NCBI GenBank assembly: GCA_030017935.1
Contig: JASEGF010000035.1
Location: 1-13,341, forward strand
DNA length: 13,341 nucleotides
Direction of reading: 5' to 3'
DNA from: Bacteroidales bacterium
Lineage (GTDB): Bacteria; Bacteroidota; Bacteroidia; Bacteroidales; DTU049
In this document: positions 1-7,378 of the stretch, one piece after another
How the letters are laid out: every line of letters starts with the position of its first letter
Numbering within the stretch: the stretch's first letter is position 1
Translations under genes and position numbers: made by a program
Notes under the pieces: model-generated
What the model was told of the DNA's origin: nothing
What the model saw: the letters and a program-made list of their open reading frames with translations, nothing else
The model's database searches: none

Positions 1-652
1 TGTAATGGCAGGATACTCGACTACCTTGCCAATAACATTAGATCAGATGATATACCATGGGGCGTCGGTAGTACGTGGAGTCAAACGTTCTTTAGTAGTA
101 GTAGATATGCCATTTGGAAGTTATCAGGGCAACTCTAAACAAGCTTTAGAATCAGCTATTAGAATAATGAAAGAATCAGGTGCGCAAGCTGTAAAGCTAG
201 AAGGTGGTAGAGAGGTATTAGAGGCTATAGATCGTATATTATCAGCAGGTATACCAGTAATGGGGCATCTAGGGCTCACTCCACAAAGCATTAATAAATT
301 TGGTACTTATACTGTAAGAGCTACTCATAAAGAAGAAGCAGAAAAACTAAGAGAAGATGCTATGCTACTCGAAAGAGCTGGATGTTTTGCTATAGTTTTA
401 GAAAAAATTCCAGCATTATTAGCTAAAGAAGTGGCTGAGTCTAGTCGTATTCCTATCATCGGCATAGGTGCTGGCAAATGGGTAGATGGACAAGTATTAG
501 TACTCCATGATATGCTCGGAATTAATCAAGATTTCTCACCACGTTTTCTACGTAGATATCACAATCTAGAAGCTGAAATTTTAAAAGCAGTAAATCAATA
601 TATTGATGACGTGAAAAATAAAGATTTCCCTAATGAACATGAGCAATATTGA
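1..652 (+). CDS. panB: 3-methyl-2-oxobutanoate hydroxymethyltransferase (5' truncated by window edge)
   Basis: This enzyme makes ketopantoate from 2-oxoisovalerate and methylene-tetrahydrofolate, the first committed step of pantothenate/CoA synthesis, in the cytosol. The reading frame is open to the left edge (codons in phase from base 2). Compared with E. coli PanB, roughly the first 50 residues are missing, so the ATG at base 5 is an internal Met, not the start. Counting from that Met, the family motifs are visible: STTLPIT, metal-ligand Asp34 in VVVDMPF, Glu66 in VKLEGG, GHLGLTPQS at 87-95, the catalytic-type Glu133 in VLEK, and IGIGAG followed by DGQVLV. The C-terminus (DFPNEHEQY) is typical of Bacteroidota PanB. 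The next gene starts inside its last 20 bases, so the two are probably co-transcribed and translationally coupled. Confidence 0.95.
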   Translation, partial: VMAGYSTTLPITLDQMIYHGASVVRGVKRSLVVVDMPFGSYQGNSKQALESAIRIMKESGAQAVKLEGGREVLEAIDRILSAGIPVMGHLGLTPQSINKFGTYTVRATHKEEAEKLREDAMLLERAGCFAIVLEKIPALLAKEVAESSRIPIIGIGAGKWVDGQVLVLHDMLGINQDFSPRFLRRYHNLEAEILKAVNQYIDDVKNKDFPNEHEQY

Positions 653-1370
653 TGACTGGATAGTCCCTATTCCTATATTATATGAGGACAATCATCTCAT
701 TGCAGTTCATAAACCAAGTGGACTTTTGATACAAGGTGATAAAACTGGTGATATTACTTTAATAGATCTTATTAAAGGTCATTTAAAAGAAAAATATCAC
801 AAACCAGGTAATGTTTTTTTAGGATTAATACATAGAATAGATAGACCAGCAGCAGGTATAGTCGTTTTCGCCAAAACATCTAAGGCTCTTGCTAGAATGA
901 ATCAACTTTTTCACGATAGAAAAGTGCGCAAAATTTATTTAGCCATTGTAGAGCACAGACCACCCATTAATGAAGGTTTAATAACTCATTATCTTAAAAA
1001 AAATGAAAAAAATAATAAAGCATACATATCAGAGATAGAAAAAAAAGATTATCAGAAAGCAGAATTGTATTTAAGCTTCATCACATCGTCAGATAAATTT
1101 CATCTACTTGGTATCGAGTTACATACTGGGCGCCATCATCAGATAAGAGCTCAATTATCGCATTTAGGTAGTCCTATCAGAGGTGATCTTAAGTATGGAG
1201 CACATAGATCACTACCTAATGGTGGTATAGACTTATTATCATATCATTTAGAGTTTCCTCACCCCGTAACAGGAGAAATGATATCTATTACTACTAATGT
1301 TCCAGAAAATAATCCTTGGCAATTTTTCAATGTACCTGCTCAAAAATGGTTAGAAAAGTACATTAAATAA
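633..1370 (+). CDS. RluA-family 23S rRNA pseudouridine synthase
   Basis: A 245-residue cytosolic enzyme that isomerises uridine to pseudouridine in RNA, most likely 23S rRNA. The family signature HRIDRPAAG is at residues 67-75, with the catalytic aspartate at Asp70. Upstream is the usual VHKPSGLL segment (residues 25-32), and downstream TGRHHQIRAQL and GDLKYG blocks. There is no N-terminal S4 domain, so it is a short catalytic-domain-only member; which of the RluA/C/D substrates it modifies cannot be told from sequence. The start overlaps the panB stop by 20 bases. A second ATG two codons downstream (639) is equally plausible because no Shine-Dalgarno sequence is present to decide. No convincing terminator follows before the convergent restriction gene. 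Confidence 0.9.
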   Translation: MNMSNIDDWIVPIPILYEDNHLIAVHKPSGLLIQGDKTGDITLIDLIKGHLKEKYHKPGNVFLGLIHRIDRPAAGIVVFAKTSKALARMNQLFHDRKVRKIYLAIVEHRPPINEGLITHYLKKNEKNNKAYISEIEKKDYQKAELYLSFITSSDKFHLLGIELHTGRHHQIRAQLSHLGSPIRGDLKYGAHRSLPNGGIDLLSYHLEFPHPVTGEMISITTNVPENNPWQFFNVPAQKWLEKYIK

Positions 1371-1413
1371 TTATTTAGAACGAGGGATTTCATGGATAAT
1401 AAAATAATTGCTA

Positions 1414-1423
1414 AATTGTAAAG
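1414..1423. repeat. Left arm of a 10-bp inverted repeat flanking the restriction-modification module
   Basis: AATTGTAAAG here is the exact reverse complement of CTTTACAATT at 4024-4033. The two arms lie in the gaps on either side of the methyltransferase/endonuclease pair, 44 bases after the pseudouridine synthase stop and 18 bases before the dapB stop on the other side. They could mark the ends of an inserted segment, but a 10-base match between two A/T-rich gaps can arise by chance. Confidence 0.25.
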
Positions 1424-1487
1424 CTTTTTCATATTTTTGGAATTATAAGTATTAGTTCAAGTTACAAATGTGATTTCATGATCTATG

Positions 1488-2396
1488 TTACGAAAACAAT
1501 TCGCTGAATATATTGTCTAAATCTTTTTCTAAATTGCCCTCATAATCTTTATGAGGAATTCCAAGATTCTCAAGGGCTTTTTTAAATCTTTTATATCCGT
1601 TTTCACATCTTAATTCTACCCAATTGATTCCCAGATCATCAAGTTGATTTTTGTTTTGGATGGAAAGTTTGTCAGCAACAAATACGTTTGTTGCTCTTGC
1701 TATCACAGCATCAGCACTTTCAGGATTTCCGCGACCCATTAACTTTACTTCGCACAAGTATTCTCTATCGTCTTTTATCAGATAAAAATCAACCTCTCTG
1801 TCAAAACCTTTATTTTTATCTTTTTTAAATATGGACTTATAATTGCTTTCATCAACAGAATACAATTTGCAAAGAGTTAGCATCAGGGGGTGCTCAACAC
1901 GTTTACCGGCGGTGCTCCAAAGTCCACTACGAAGTTCAGCTCTTTTAACGGCAAGTGTGTTAATTACAATTAAGCTTTCACTCACACTCAAATCTACAGA
2001 AACACCTTTAAATTTGATTGTCAAAGTTAAATCAAGTTCATGCTCAGTTTCAACCAGATTCTTTATGCTTTCGTAAAGCACATCATAATGTTCATTTGCA
2101 GCATCAATGATTATTTCTTTTGTAGAAGAATTGAACATATTATGTATAGTTTTCTTGTTCAATCCCGAATTAATTGCAATTTCTTTAGCGGGTAAGTTTG
2201 GATTAAGAAATGCTTCTTTATACCAATCAACAGTAATGTCTTTACTTTGAAGTTTTGCTTCAACAACCTTTTTAAAAAAATCAATAGCAAATTGTAAAAA
2301 CTCTGCATTGATAAGTGTTACAACTTCAATCCTATAGTCTTCACCTTTTAAAAGTTTTCGGATAATATTTTTAGCTACTTGTTCGGTTAATGTCAT
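1488..2396 (-). CDS. CfrBI-like type II restriction endonuclease
   Basis: A 302-residue protein that I read as a CfrBI-family endonuclease (the named enzyme cuts CCWWGG; whether this one shares that specificity is unknown). The catalytic core looks like a PD-(D/E)xK nuclease: Asp203 in REVDFYL, then Glu216 and Lys218 in LCEVKLM, followed by the conserved-looking GNPESADAVIARA block at 223-235. Residues 68-110 (LPAKEIAINSGLNKKTIHNM and the helix after it) resemble a TetR-type helix-turn-helix, as expected for DNA contact. The start codon overlaps the methyltransferase stop as ATGA (4 bases), so methylase is made first and the nuclease is translationally coupled. There is no separate controller (C) protein. 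It is convergent with the panB operon. Family assignment rests on remembered motif resemblance, not a search. Confidence 0.75.
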   Translation of the reverse strand: MTLTEQVAKNIIRKLLKGEDYRIEVVTLINAEFLQFAIDFFKKVVEAKLQSKDITVDWYKEAFLNPNLPAKEIAINSGLNKKTIHNMFNSSTKEIIIDAANEHYDVLYESIKNLVETEHELDLTLTIKFKGVSVDLSVSESLIVINTLAVKRAELRSGLWSTAGKRVEHPLMLTLCKLYSVDESNYKSIFKKDKNKGFDREVDFYLIKDDREYLCEVKLMGRGNPESADAVIARATNVFVADKLSIQNKNQLDDLGINWVELRCENGYKRFKKALENLGIPHKDYEGNLEKDLDNIFSELFS

Positions 2397-3778
2397 TGTA
2401 TTGTATTCTGAAATTCTTTAAGTGTTAAAAATTTTGTCTCAAATTTATCGAACATTTCTGTTGAATTTTTAGATTTCATGTAATTAAAATAAGTCTCATC
2501 TTTTTCTGTGAGAAAAAAGAAACGACCTAAACTTTTTGCTGTTTTACCCACTGTTCCACTACCTGCAAATGGGTCAAAAACAAGGTCGCCTTTGTAAGAA
2601 TAGTATTGTATGACTCGCTTGCAGAGTTCAACAGGAAAGACAGCCGAATGAACTTTATCAAAGCAGGGGTCAATTTTCCAAACATTTGTTGTTTCATATC
2701 CTTCAGGTACTAAGCTCTCTTGAATCGTTTGCCAATCATATTGATGTATGTTCCAATCCAAAAGCTTTTCGGTTGATTTTCTATAAACCATTAGATATTC
2801 TGTTACTGAATTAGGCTTGTATGCTAGGGGTTTTCTGTGTTGCTGAAAACCACCAATACGATTTTTTACACTTGCTTCCGGTTTCATCCAGATTATATCG
2901 TCGATAAATTCCCATCCCATTTCGATTAAATAAGGGTGTATATCAAATGGAATTGGATAACGTTTGCTGCTATGAGCACGACTTATTCTAGGTATTATTA
3001 TGGGAGAAGTATTTAATATTAAGAAGCGACCTTCTTTAGTAATTCTATAAACTTCGGCAAATACTTCTTCGAGAAATTTTAAGTAAGATTTGTAGCTTGG
3101 ATAAATAGAATAATCTCTTGCGTTATAATAAGGTGGTGAAGTAAAAGTTAAATGAATGCTTTCGTCTTTGAGTAATTTCATTACTTCAAGTGTATCAGCG
3201 TTCACGACAACATTTTTCAGGTAATCGTAACTCTCGGGATGCGATTGTTCGTTTTTATCTTTTTGATTTGCAAAATATTCTTTGTATATAACTGAGCGTA
3301 CCATTTCGTTTTCATGATTGAGCAAAGACTTTAATATATTATCCACCTTATCATCTCCTTTGAAAACGAGCAATCCACGTATGGCTTGGCAAACAATCTT
3401 AGGGTCTTTGTCCTGAAGAACTTCAAGTAGTATACTTTGTCCTTTTTTTGTTCTCATTCTGCCAATGGAAGAAACAGCTTCACGTCGCACATTTGTGTCA
3501 CTATCATAAAGGACAACTTGTTTAAGAATTGGTAGAAAATCTTCATCTCCTACTTTACCCATAGTTTTTACGCCCCAAAATCTTACAGTTGAATTTTTGT
3601 GCATTAGTAATTCCGGTAAAAAGCTTCCGTCAAAGGATTTGGGTAACTGCCCCAAGTTTTTCAGGATGAAAATCAAAGAACTGCTATCCTGATACTCCTT
3701 AATAAGATGACCAATCTCACCATTTCCATTATTTTTTAAGTTTCTAATATAATCTTTTGTGAGCATCTTATTAAGCAT
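2393..3778 (-). CDS. HEAT-repeat-containing site-specific DNA methyltransferase (probably N4-cytosine)
   Basis: A 461-residue DNA methyltransferase that should protect host sites from the endonuclease encoded just downstream. The C-terminal two-thirds is the catalytic domain, with motif IV TSPPY at 213-217 and the AdoMet-binding motif I DPFAGSGT at 402-409. The order IV before I indicates a beta-class amino-methyltransferase, and S/T-PPY is more usual for N4-cytosine than N6-adenine enzymes. The N-terminal part, about residues 50-170, contains helical HEAT-like repeats (for example NSTVRFWGVKTMGKVGD and TNVRREAVSSIGRM), an unusual addition to such an enzyme. The start at 3778 is preceded by about 70 bases of leader and a good promoter (3855-3885). 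A second Met at residue 5 is possible. Hand counts suggest higher G+C than most neighbours, fitting acquisition. Confidence 0.88.
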   Translation of the reverse strand: MLNKMLTKDYIRNLKNNGNGEIGHLIKEYQDSSSLIFILKNLGQLPKSFDGSFLPELLMHKNSTVRFWGVKTMGKVGDEDFLPILKQVVLYDSDTNVRREAVSSIGRMRTKKGQSILLEVLQDKDPKIVCQAIRGLLVFKGDDKVDNILKSLLNHENEMVRSVIYKEYFANQKDKNEQSHPESYDYLKNVVVNADTLEVMKLLKDESIHLTFTSPPYYNARDYSIYPSYKSYLKFLEEVFAEVYRITKEGRFLILNTSPIIIPRISRAHSSKRYPIPFDIHPYLIEMGWEFIDDIIWMKPEASVKNRIGGFQQHRKPLAYKPNSVTEYLMVYRKSTEKLLDWNIHQYDWQTIQESLVPEGYETTNVWKIDPCFDKVHSAVFPVELCKRVIQYYSYKGDLVFDPFAGSGTVGKTAKSLGRFFFLTEKDETYFNYMKSKNSTEMFDKFETKFLTLKEFQNTIQ

Positions 3779-3854
3779 AATATTACCCCTATAAATTTAC
3801 TATTTGTCAAGTTTCACAAGGTTGTTGTTTAAAACTTGAACTTTTATTTTATTG

Positions 3855-3885
3855 CAAAGATAACAATTTTTTTTTAAAATTACAA
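3855..3885 (-). promoter_or_regulatory. Bacteroidota-type promoter of the restriction-modification operon
   Basis: On the minus strand the -7 element TATCTTTG (3862-3855) matches TAnnTTTG perfectly. A TTG at 3885-3883 serves as the -33 element, with a 20-base, almost purely A/T spacer. Transcription would begin near 3848, giving a leader of about 70 bases before the methyltransferase ATG. The spacing equals that of the promoter at 7379-7409. Confidence 0.7.
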
Positions 3886-3915
3886 GGATTTTTTTTAAAT
3901 TTTGAGGTTTTAATA

Positions 3916-4051
3916 TCAATCGTTTTTTGACAGCCTGAAAAGGGTTTTTACGTCCTGCTCTTTTCTCATCCCTTCAAAGTTAGCATGTAATATACGAGAA
4001 AAAACATCAACAACGTGGTCAAACTTTACAATTATAGATATACAAATTGTT
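3916..4051 (-). other. Possible short gene remnant upstream of the restriction-modification operon
   Basis: Between the dapB stop and the methyltransferase promoter, one minus-strand frame stays open for about 45 codons and ends at a TGA at 3918-3916. Its last 34 residues (encoded 4020-3919) look protein-like, including FSRILHANFEG and KTLFRLSKND, and use codons such as CTG, CAG, GAC and ACC that are rarer in the neighbouring native genes. It has no clear start codon or leader. I do not recognise the family. It could be the end of a gene carried in with the restriction module, or simply a chance open frame; an equally open plus-strand frame crosses the same region, which argues for caution. 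Confidence 0.15.
4024..4033. repeat. Right arm of the 10-bp inverted repeat flanking the restriction-modification module
   Basis: CTTTACAATT is the reverse complement of the arm at 1414-1423; see that entry. Together they bracket a 2,620-base segment containing exactly the methyltransferase, the endonuclease and the possible gene remnant. Confidence 0.25.
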
Positions 4052-4771
4052 TTAGTGATTAAAAATTTCTTGATAAACATCATGGAAAATATAAAAACCA
4101 GGATGATCTATAATCCAGTTAGCAGCTGTCAATGCACCTATGGCAAGTGCTTTTCTCGAAAAATTCTTATGTTCTATAGTTATTTGATCAAATAAACTTG
4201 TAAATATAACGCTATGTGTACCTACTTCTTCACCTTGCCTGATAGATTTAATATTTAAATAATCTTCTTTATCGTCTAGACTCCAATTTTTGAAATTATA
4301 ATGTTTCATTAATATTTGAGCTGCTTGTATGGCTGTACCACTAGGTTTATCCAATTTATGTATATGGTGGATTTCTTCTAATCTCACTTTATAATCTTCG
4401 TAAGTTTTCATTTTTTCTGATATATAATCAACAAAATCAAACCACAAATTAACACCTAGATTAAAATTACTGCCCCAAAGTACACTGCCATTATTCTGCA
4501 AGGTATATTTTTTTATTTCTTCTAATTCATTGTCCCAGCCTGTAGTGCCAGAGACAACAGGTAAACGCATATCTACACAAGTTTTAATGTTATTTACTAC
4601 TGCATTAGCATTAGTAAATTCTATAGCTACATCTGGTTTATGCTTTTTTATTTCATCTATTAAATTATCGTTTTGGTCTATTATACTTACTATTTGGTAA
4701 TTAAAATCTTGGGCTGTGTTTTCAATTTCTTTACCCATTTTACCATAACCTATGATAGCTATTTTTATCAT
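4052..4771 (-). CDS. dapB: 4-hydroxy-tetrahydrodipicolinate reductase
   Basis: Reduces 4-hydroxy-tetrahydrodipicolinate with NAD(P)H on the way to diaminopimelate and lysine, so it feeds peptidoglycan synthesis; cytosolic. The 239-residue length is normal for Bacteroidota DapB. Visible motifs are the Rossmann GYGKMG at 8-13, SGTTG at 74-78, and the family signature EIHHIHKLDKPSGTA at 133-147, with the catalytic-type histidine pair at 135-136 and lysine at 139. The gene begins inside the last 32 bases of the DUF5683 gene and is the last member of the par operon. In many Bacteroidota, lepB follows dapB. Here the restriction-modification module lies there instead, and no terminator is apparent after dapB. 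Confidence 0.96.
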   Translation of the reverse strand: MIKIAIIGYGKMGKEIENTAQDFNYQIVSIIDQNDNLIDEIKKHKPDVAIEFTNANAVVNNIKTCVDMRLPVVSGTTGWDNELEEIKKYTLQNNGSVLWGSNFNLGVNLWFDFVDYISEKMKTYEDYKVRLEEIHHIHKLDKPSGTAIQAAQILMKHYNFKNWSLDDKEDYLNIKSIRQGEEVGTHSVIFTSLFDQITIEHKNFSRKALAIGALTAANWIIDHPGFYIFHDVYQEIFNH

Positions 4772-5351
4772 TATTACTATTTTTGAAATTATATTTTAAA
4801 GAAATAGTGGGCACAAAAGTATTAGTATTATTAGCTGGTATCATTGATAAATCAGTATCAATACTAAACCCATATAAATTAGCGTCTACTACTGCATCTA
4901 GTATATTTAATAAGTAAACTCCTACAAAAACTATTGCACTGATTTCTAGATTGCGTCTATAATAATCTTTGTAATACGTCAGTTGATCTAAGCTATATAA
5001 ATCTATGTAAGGATCAATTGTTGTAGGATCATCATCTAATCTCATATCTATTGCGTCTCTATAATCGATAAATTTTTTACGATTAGATACAAACATATAG
5101 GCAGAACCGCCTAATCCAGCATAAATAATAGGTATTTTCCAATATTTACGATTGTAACCTTGTCCTAGTCCTGGTAATAGAGAGGAATATATTGCAGCTC
5201 TTTGAGGGCTGTGGATGGAATCTTTTTTATCTAATTGATAATTATTCAAAAAATTATAAGTATCTATATTACCAGAAATGAGGTTTTGAGAGTTAATAGA
5301 GTTTAAATTAAATAAAAAAGAAAATAATATAAGAAATAGGAATCTATTCAT
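4740..5351 (-). CDS. DUF5683 envelope protein
   Basis: A 203-residue protein of the DUF5683 family, function unknown, regularly found directly after parB in Bacteroidota. It has an N-terminal signal peptide (about residues 1-21, ending NSINSQ). It then carries the family hallmark SSLLPGLGQGYNRKYWKIP at 56-74 and a hydrophobic segment at about 73-90. After the LYSLDQLTYYKDYYRRN stretch at 118-134 comes a second hydrophobic segment at about 137-154. It is probably an inner-membrane or envelope protein. It overlaps parB upstream by 8 bases and dapB downstream by 32 bases, so translation of all three is probably coupled. The poorly conserved polar C-terminal tail is the part that overlaps dapB. 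Confidence 0.88.
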   Translation of the reverse strand: MNRFLFLILFSFLFNLNSINSQNLISGNIDTYNFLNNYQLDKKDSIHSPQRAAIYSSLLPGLGQGYNRKYWKIPIIYAGLGGSAYMFVSNRKKFIDYRDAIDMRLDDDPTTIDPYIDLYSLDQLTYYKDYYRRNLEISAIVFVGVYLLNILDAVVDANLYGFSIDTDLSMIPANNTNTFVPTISLKYNFKNSNNDKNSYHRLW

Positions 5352-6210
5352 TAATAAAATTCTTAAAAAAATTCTCTATTTCTTCATCATTATCAAATTT
5401 TAATTGCACAATGACTTTGCCTTTTGAGGTAACTTTAGATTTAGCTTCTATGTTAAATTTTTCTTTAAGATTATTTAAAATTTTTTCAGTTTTTTCAGAA
5501 ACATTATTTTTATTAGAATGTTTAGCAGTAGATTTATTTTTGAGATTAGCCACTAGCTCTTCTACTTTGCGAACAGAGAGACCTTCGTCAATAGTTTTTT
5601 TAAAGATATTCATCAGGGCTTCATCATCATCAATAGAAGCTAATGCACGAGCATGTCCCATGGTGATTTTTTCATAGCGAATAGCAGCTTGTATAGCTGG
5701 AGGTAAATTGAGTATACGTAAATAATTAGAAATAGTAGCTCTATTTTTACCTACACGAGAGCTTAGTTCCTCTTGTGTGAGATTAAACTCTTCGAGTAAT
5801 TTTTGGTAAGAATTAGCAATTTCTATTGCATTTAAATCTTGTCTTTGTATATTTTCTACAAGGGCTAATTCTAGAAGTGTGTCGTCATCAGCATCTTTTA
5901 CAAAAGCAGGTACTTCATTGAGATTAGCTAATTTAGCTGCTCTCAGACGTCTTTCACCAGAAATTAATTGATATCTATTTTCACCAATTTTTCTAACGGT
6001 TATAGGTTGAATAATACCCAGATGTTTAATAGATTCAGCTAAATCATATAAAGCATCTTCATCGAAATCTGTACGCGGTTGAAAAGGATTGCTTTCTATT
6101 TGATCTACAGGTATCAGAGGAAAAGCAGATGAGGAGAAATAATCATTATCGATATCTCCCAATATAGCTTCTAATCCTCTTCCCAAAGCTGGCCTTTTAC
6201 TTGTTGACAT
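5344..6210 (-). CDS. parB: Chromosome-partitioning protein ParB
   Basis: A 288-residue ParB/Spo0J protein that binds parS sites, spreads on DNA as a CTP-dependent clamp, and works with ParA to segregate the replication origin. It starts with the family's RPALGRGLEAILGD segment. It then has the NPFQPR motif (41-46), the CTP-binding box GERRLRA at 85-91 and ENIQRQDLN at 119-127. The helix-turn-helix is at about 145-167 (LTQEELSSRVGKNRATISNY). The C-terminal dimerisation region is Lys/Asn-rich. Its first 14 bases overlap parA and its last 8 overlap the DUF5683 gene. I saw no matching parS palindrome in the window. Confidence 0.96.
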   Translation of the reverse strand: MSTSKRPALGRGLEAILGDIDNDYFSSSAFPLIPVDQIESNPFQPRTDFDEDALYDLAESIKHLGIIQPITVRKIGENRYQLISGERRLRAAKLANLNEVPAFVKDADDDTLLELALVENIQRQDLNAIEIANSYQKLLEEFNLTQEELSSRVGKNRATISNYLRILNLPPAIQAAIRYEKITMGHARALASIDDDEALMNIFKKTIDEGLSVRKVEELVANLKNKSTAKHSNKNNVSEKTEKILNNLKEKFNIEAKSKVTSKGKVIVQLKFDNDEEIENFFKNFINE

Positions 6211-6985
6211 TTAAATTTTCTTTCTTTGATTTATTTAAAATTTCTTTAGCAAGGGCGATATAACTCTGAGCACCTTTGCCAGTAGTATCAAAAGTAATTA
6301 TAGTTTCTCCGAAAGATGGAGCCTCACCAATGCGAGTATTTCTAGGAATTATTGTATCAAAGACTATATCTTTGAAATGATGTCTTACCTCATCAACTAC
6401 TTGATTAGATAAACGTAACCTTCTATCATACATAGTAAGTAGTATACCTTCGATATCTAAATCTGGATTTAGTCTATTTTGTACTATTCTAATAGTATTT
6501 AATAATTTTCCTAATCCTTCGAGTGCAAAATATTCACATTGTACAGGTATAATTACAGAATCAGCTGCTGTAAGGGCATTCACAGTGATGATGCCAAGAG
6601 ATGGAGAGCAATCTATGAGTATAATATCGTAATCATTTTTTAGTGAGTCTACAACTATTTTCATCTTTTTTTCTCTATCTTCCATATTAATTAACTCTAT
6701 CTCGGCACCTACAAGGTTAATATGAGCTGGTAATAGGAATAGATTTGGAGTATTTGTCTCTACAATGGTTTCATGAGGATCAATATTATTAATGATGCAC
6801 TCATAAATACTTTGGTTAATAGATTTAGGATCTATCCCTAATCCAGAAGTAGAATTAGCTTGTGGGTCAGCGTCGATGATTAAAGTTCTGAAATCTAAAG
6901 CTGCAAAAGCACCTCCTAGATTAAGAGCAGTAGTAGTTTTTCCTACACCTCCTTTTTGATTTGCTATTGCTATAACTTTGCCCAT
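6197..6985 (-). CDS. parA: Chromosome-partitioning ATPase ParA (Soj)
   Basis: A 262-residue Walker-type ATPase that binds DNA nonspecifically when ATP-bound and drives movement of ParB-parS complexes. It has the deviant Walker A motif KGGVGKTT at 11-18 with both signature lysines, Walker A' DADPQ at 38-42, and Walker B IILIDC at 121-126. The compact length, without an N-terminal helix-turn-helix, is that of a chromosomal (type Ia-like Soj) ParA rather than a plasmid type. It follows the PUR-domain gene by 4 bases and overlaps parB by 14, so it is the second gene of the operon driven from 7379-7409. Confidence 0.97.
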   Translation of the reverse strand: MGKVIAIANQKGGVGKTTTALNLGGAFAALDFRTLIIDADPQANSTSGLGIDPKSINQSIYECIINNIDPHETIVETNTPNLFLLPAHINLVGAEIELINMEDREKKMKIVVDSLKNDYDIILIDCSPSLGIITVNALTAADSVIIPVQCEYFALEGLGKLLNTIRIVQNRLNPDLDIEGILLTMYDRRLRLSNQVVDEVRHHFKDIVFDTIIPRNTRIGEAPSFGETIITFDTTGKGAQSYIALAKEILNKSKKENLNVNK

Positions 6986-6989
6986 AAAA

Positions 6990-7340
6990 TTAGAAAATTA
7001 TATCTTCGTCTTCGTGATTATCAGAAAATTTATTTGGATTTTCTTTGTCAAATTTACGATTTTCTATAATTTCTTCCTTACCTTCCTCAGGATCTAGACC
7101 AGTTTCAATAAATTCTATTGCATAGCGTAACCCTCGAGCAAACTTATCCATATCCTCTTTATATAAAAATATTTTGGTTTTTTTATAACCAAATTGCCCA
7201 GTAGATTCATCTAATTCTTTTCTACTCTCGGTAATAGTGATATATCTATCACCAGAATTGCTCTCTTTAACATCAAAAAAGTAGGTGCGTCTACCTGCTT
7301 TAACTGATTTCGAATACACTTCTTCTTTTTCTCTTTTCAT
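6990..7340 (-). CDS. PUR-alpha-like (DUF3276) DNA/RNA-binding protein
   Basis: A 116-residue cytosolic protein of the DUF3276/PUR-domain family, related to the Borrelia nucleic-acid-binding protein BpuR and to one repeat of eukaryotic Pur-alpha. The PUR fold covers about residues 5-80: VYSKSVKAGRRTYFFDVKES, DRYITITESRK, then FLYKEDMDKFARGLRYAIEF. A charged, probably disordered acidic tail follows (about 84-116, with EGKEEIIENR and NHEDEDIIF). It is the first gene of the par operon, 4 bases before parA and about 32 bases after the predicted transcription start. Its placement suggests a role tied to nucleoid or partition gene expression, but that is inference; the family's physiological targets in Bacteroidota are not known to me. 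Confidence 0.9.
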   Translation of the reverse strand: MKREKEEVYSKSVKAGRRTYFFDVKESNSGDRYITITESRKELDESTGQFGYKKTKIFLYKEDMDKFARGLRYAIEFIETGLDPEEGKEEIIENRKFDKENPNKFSDNHEDEDIIF

Positions 7341-7378
7341 TATCCGTCTTTATTTTTTGGTTTTTATAAAATTCATGG

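Noticed and set aside
1380..1388. ACGAGGGAT shared with the octamer repeat at 13327-13335
   Set aside because: Nine bases only and no neighbouring units in register, so not a further repeat copy.
1843..2076. Plus-strand open frame opposite the endonuclease
   Set aside because: Antisense to a gene with clear motifs, no recognisable protein features. The same applies to the antisense frames at 5411-5677, 8407-8688, 9332-9520 and 11280-11480.
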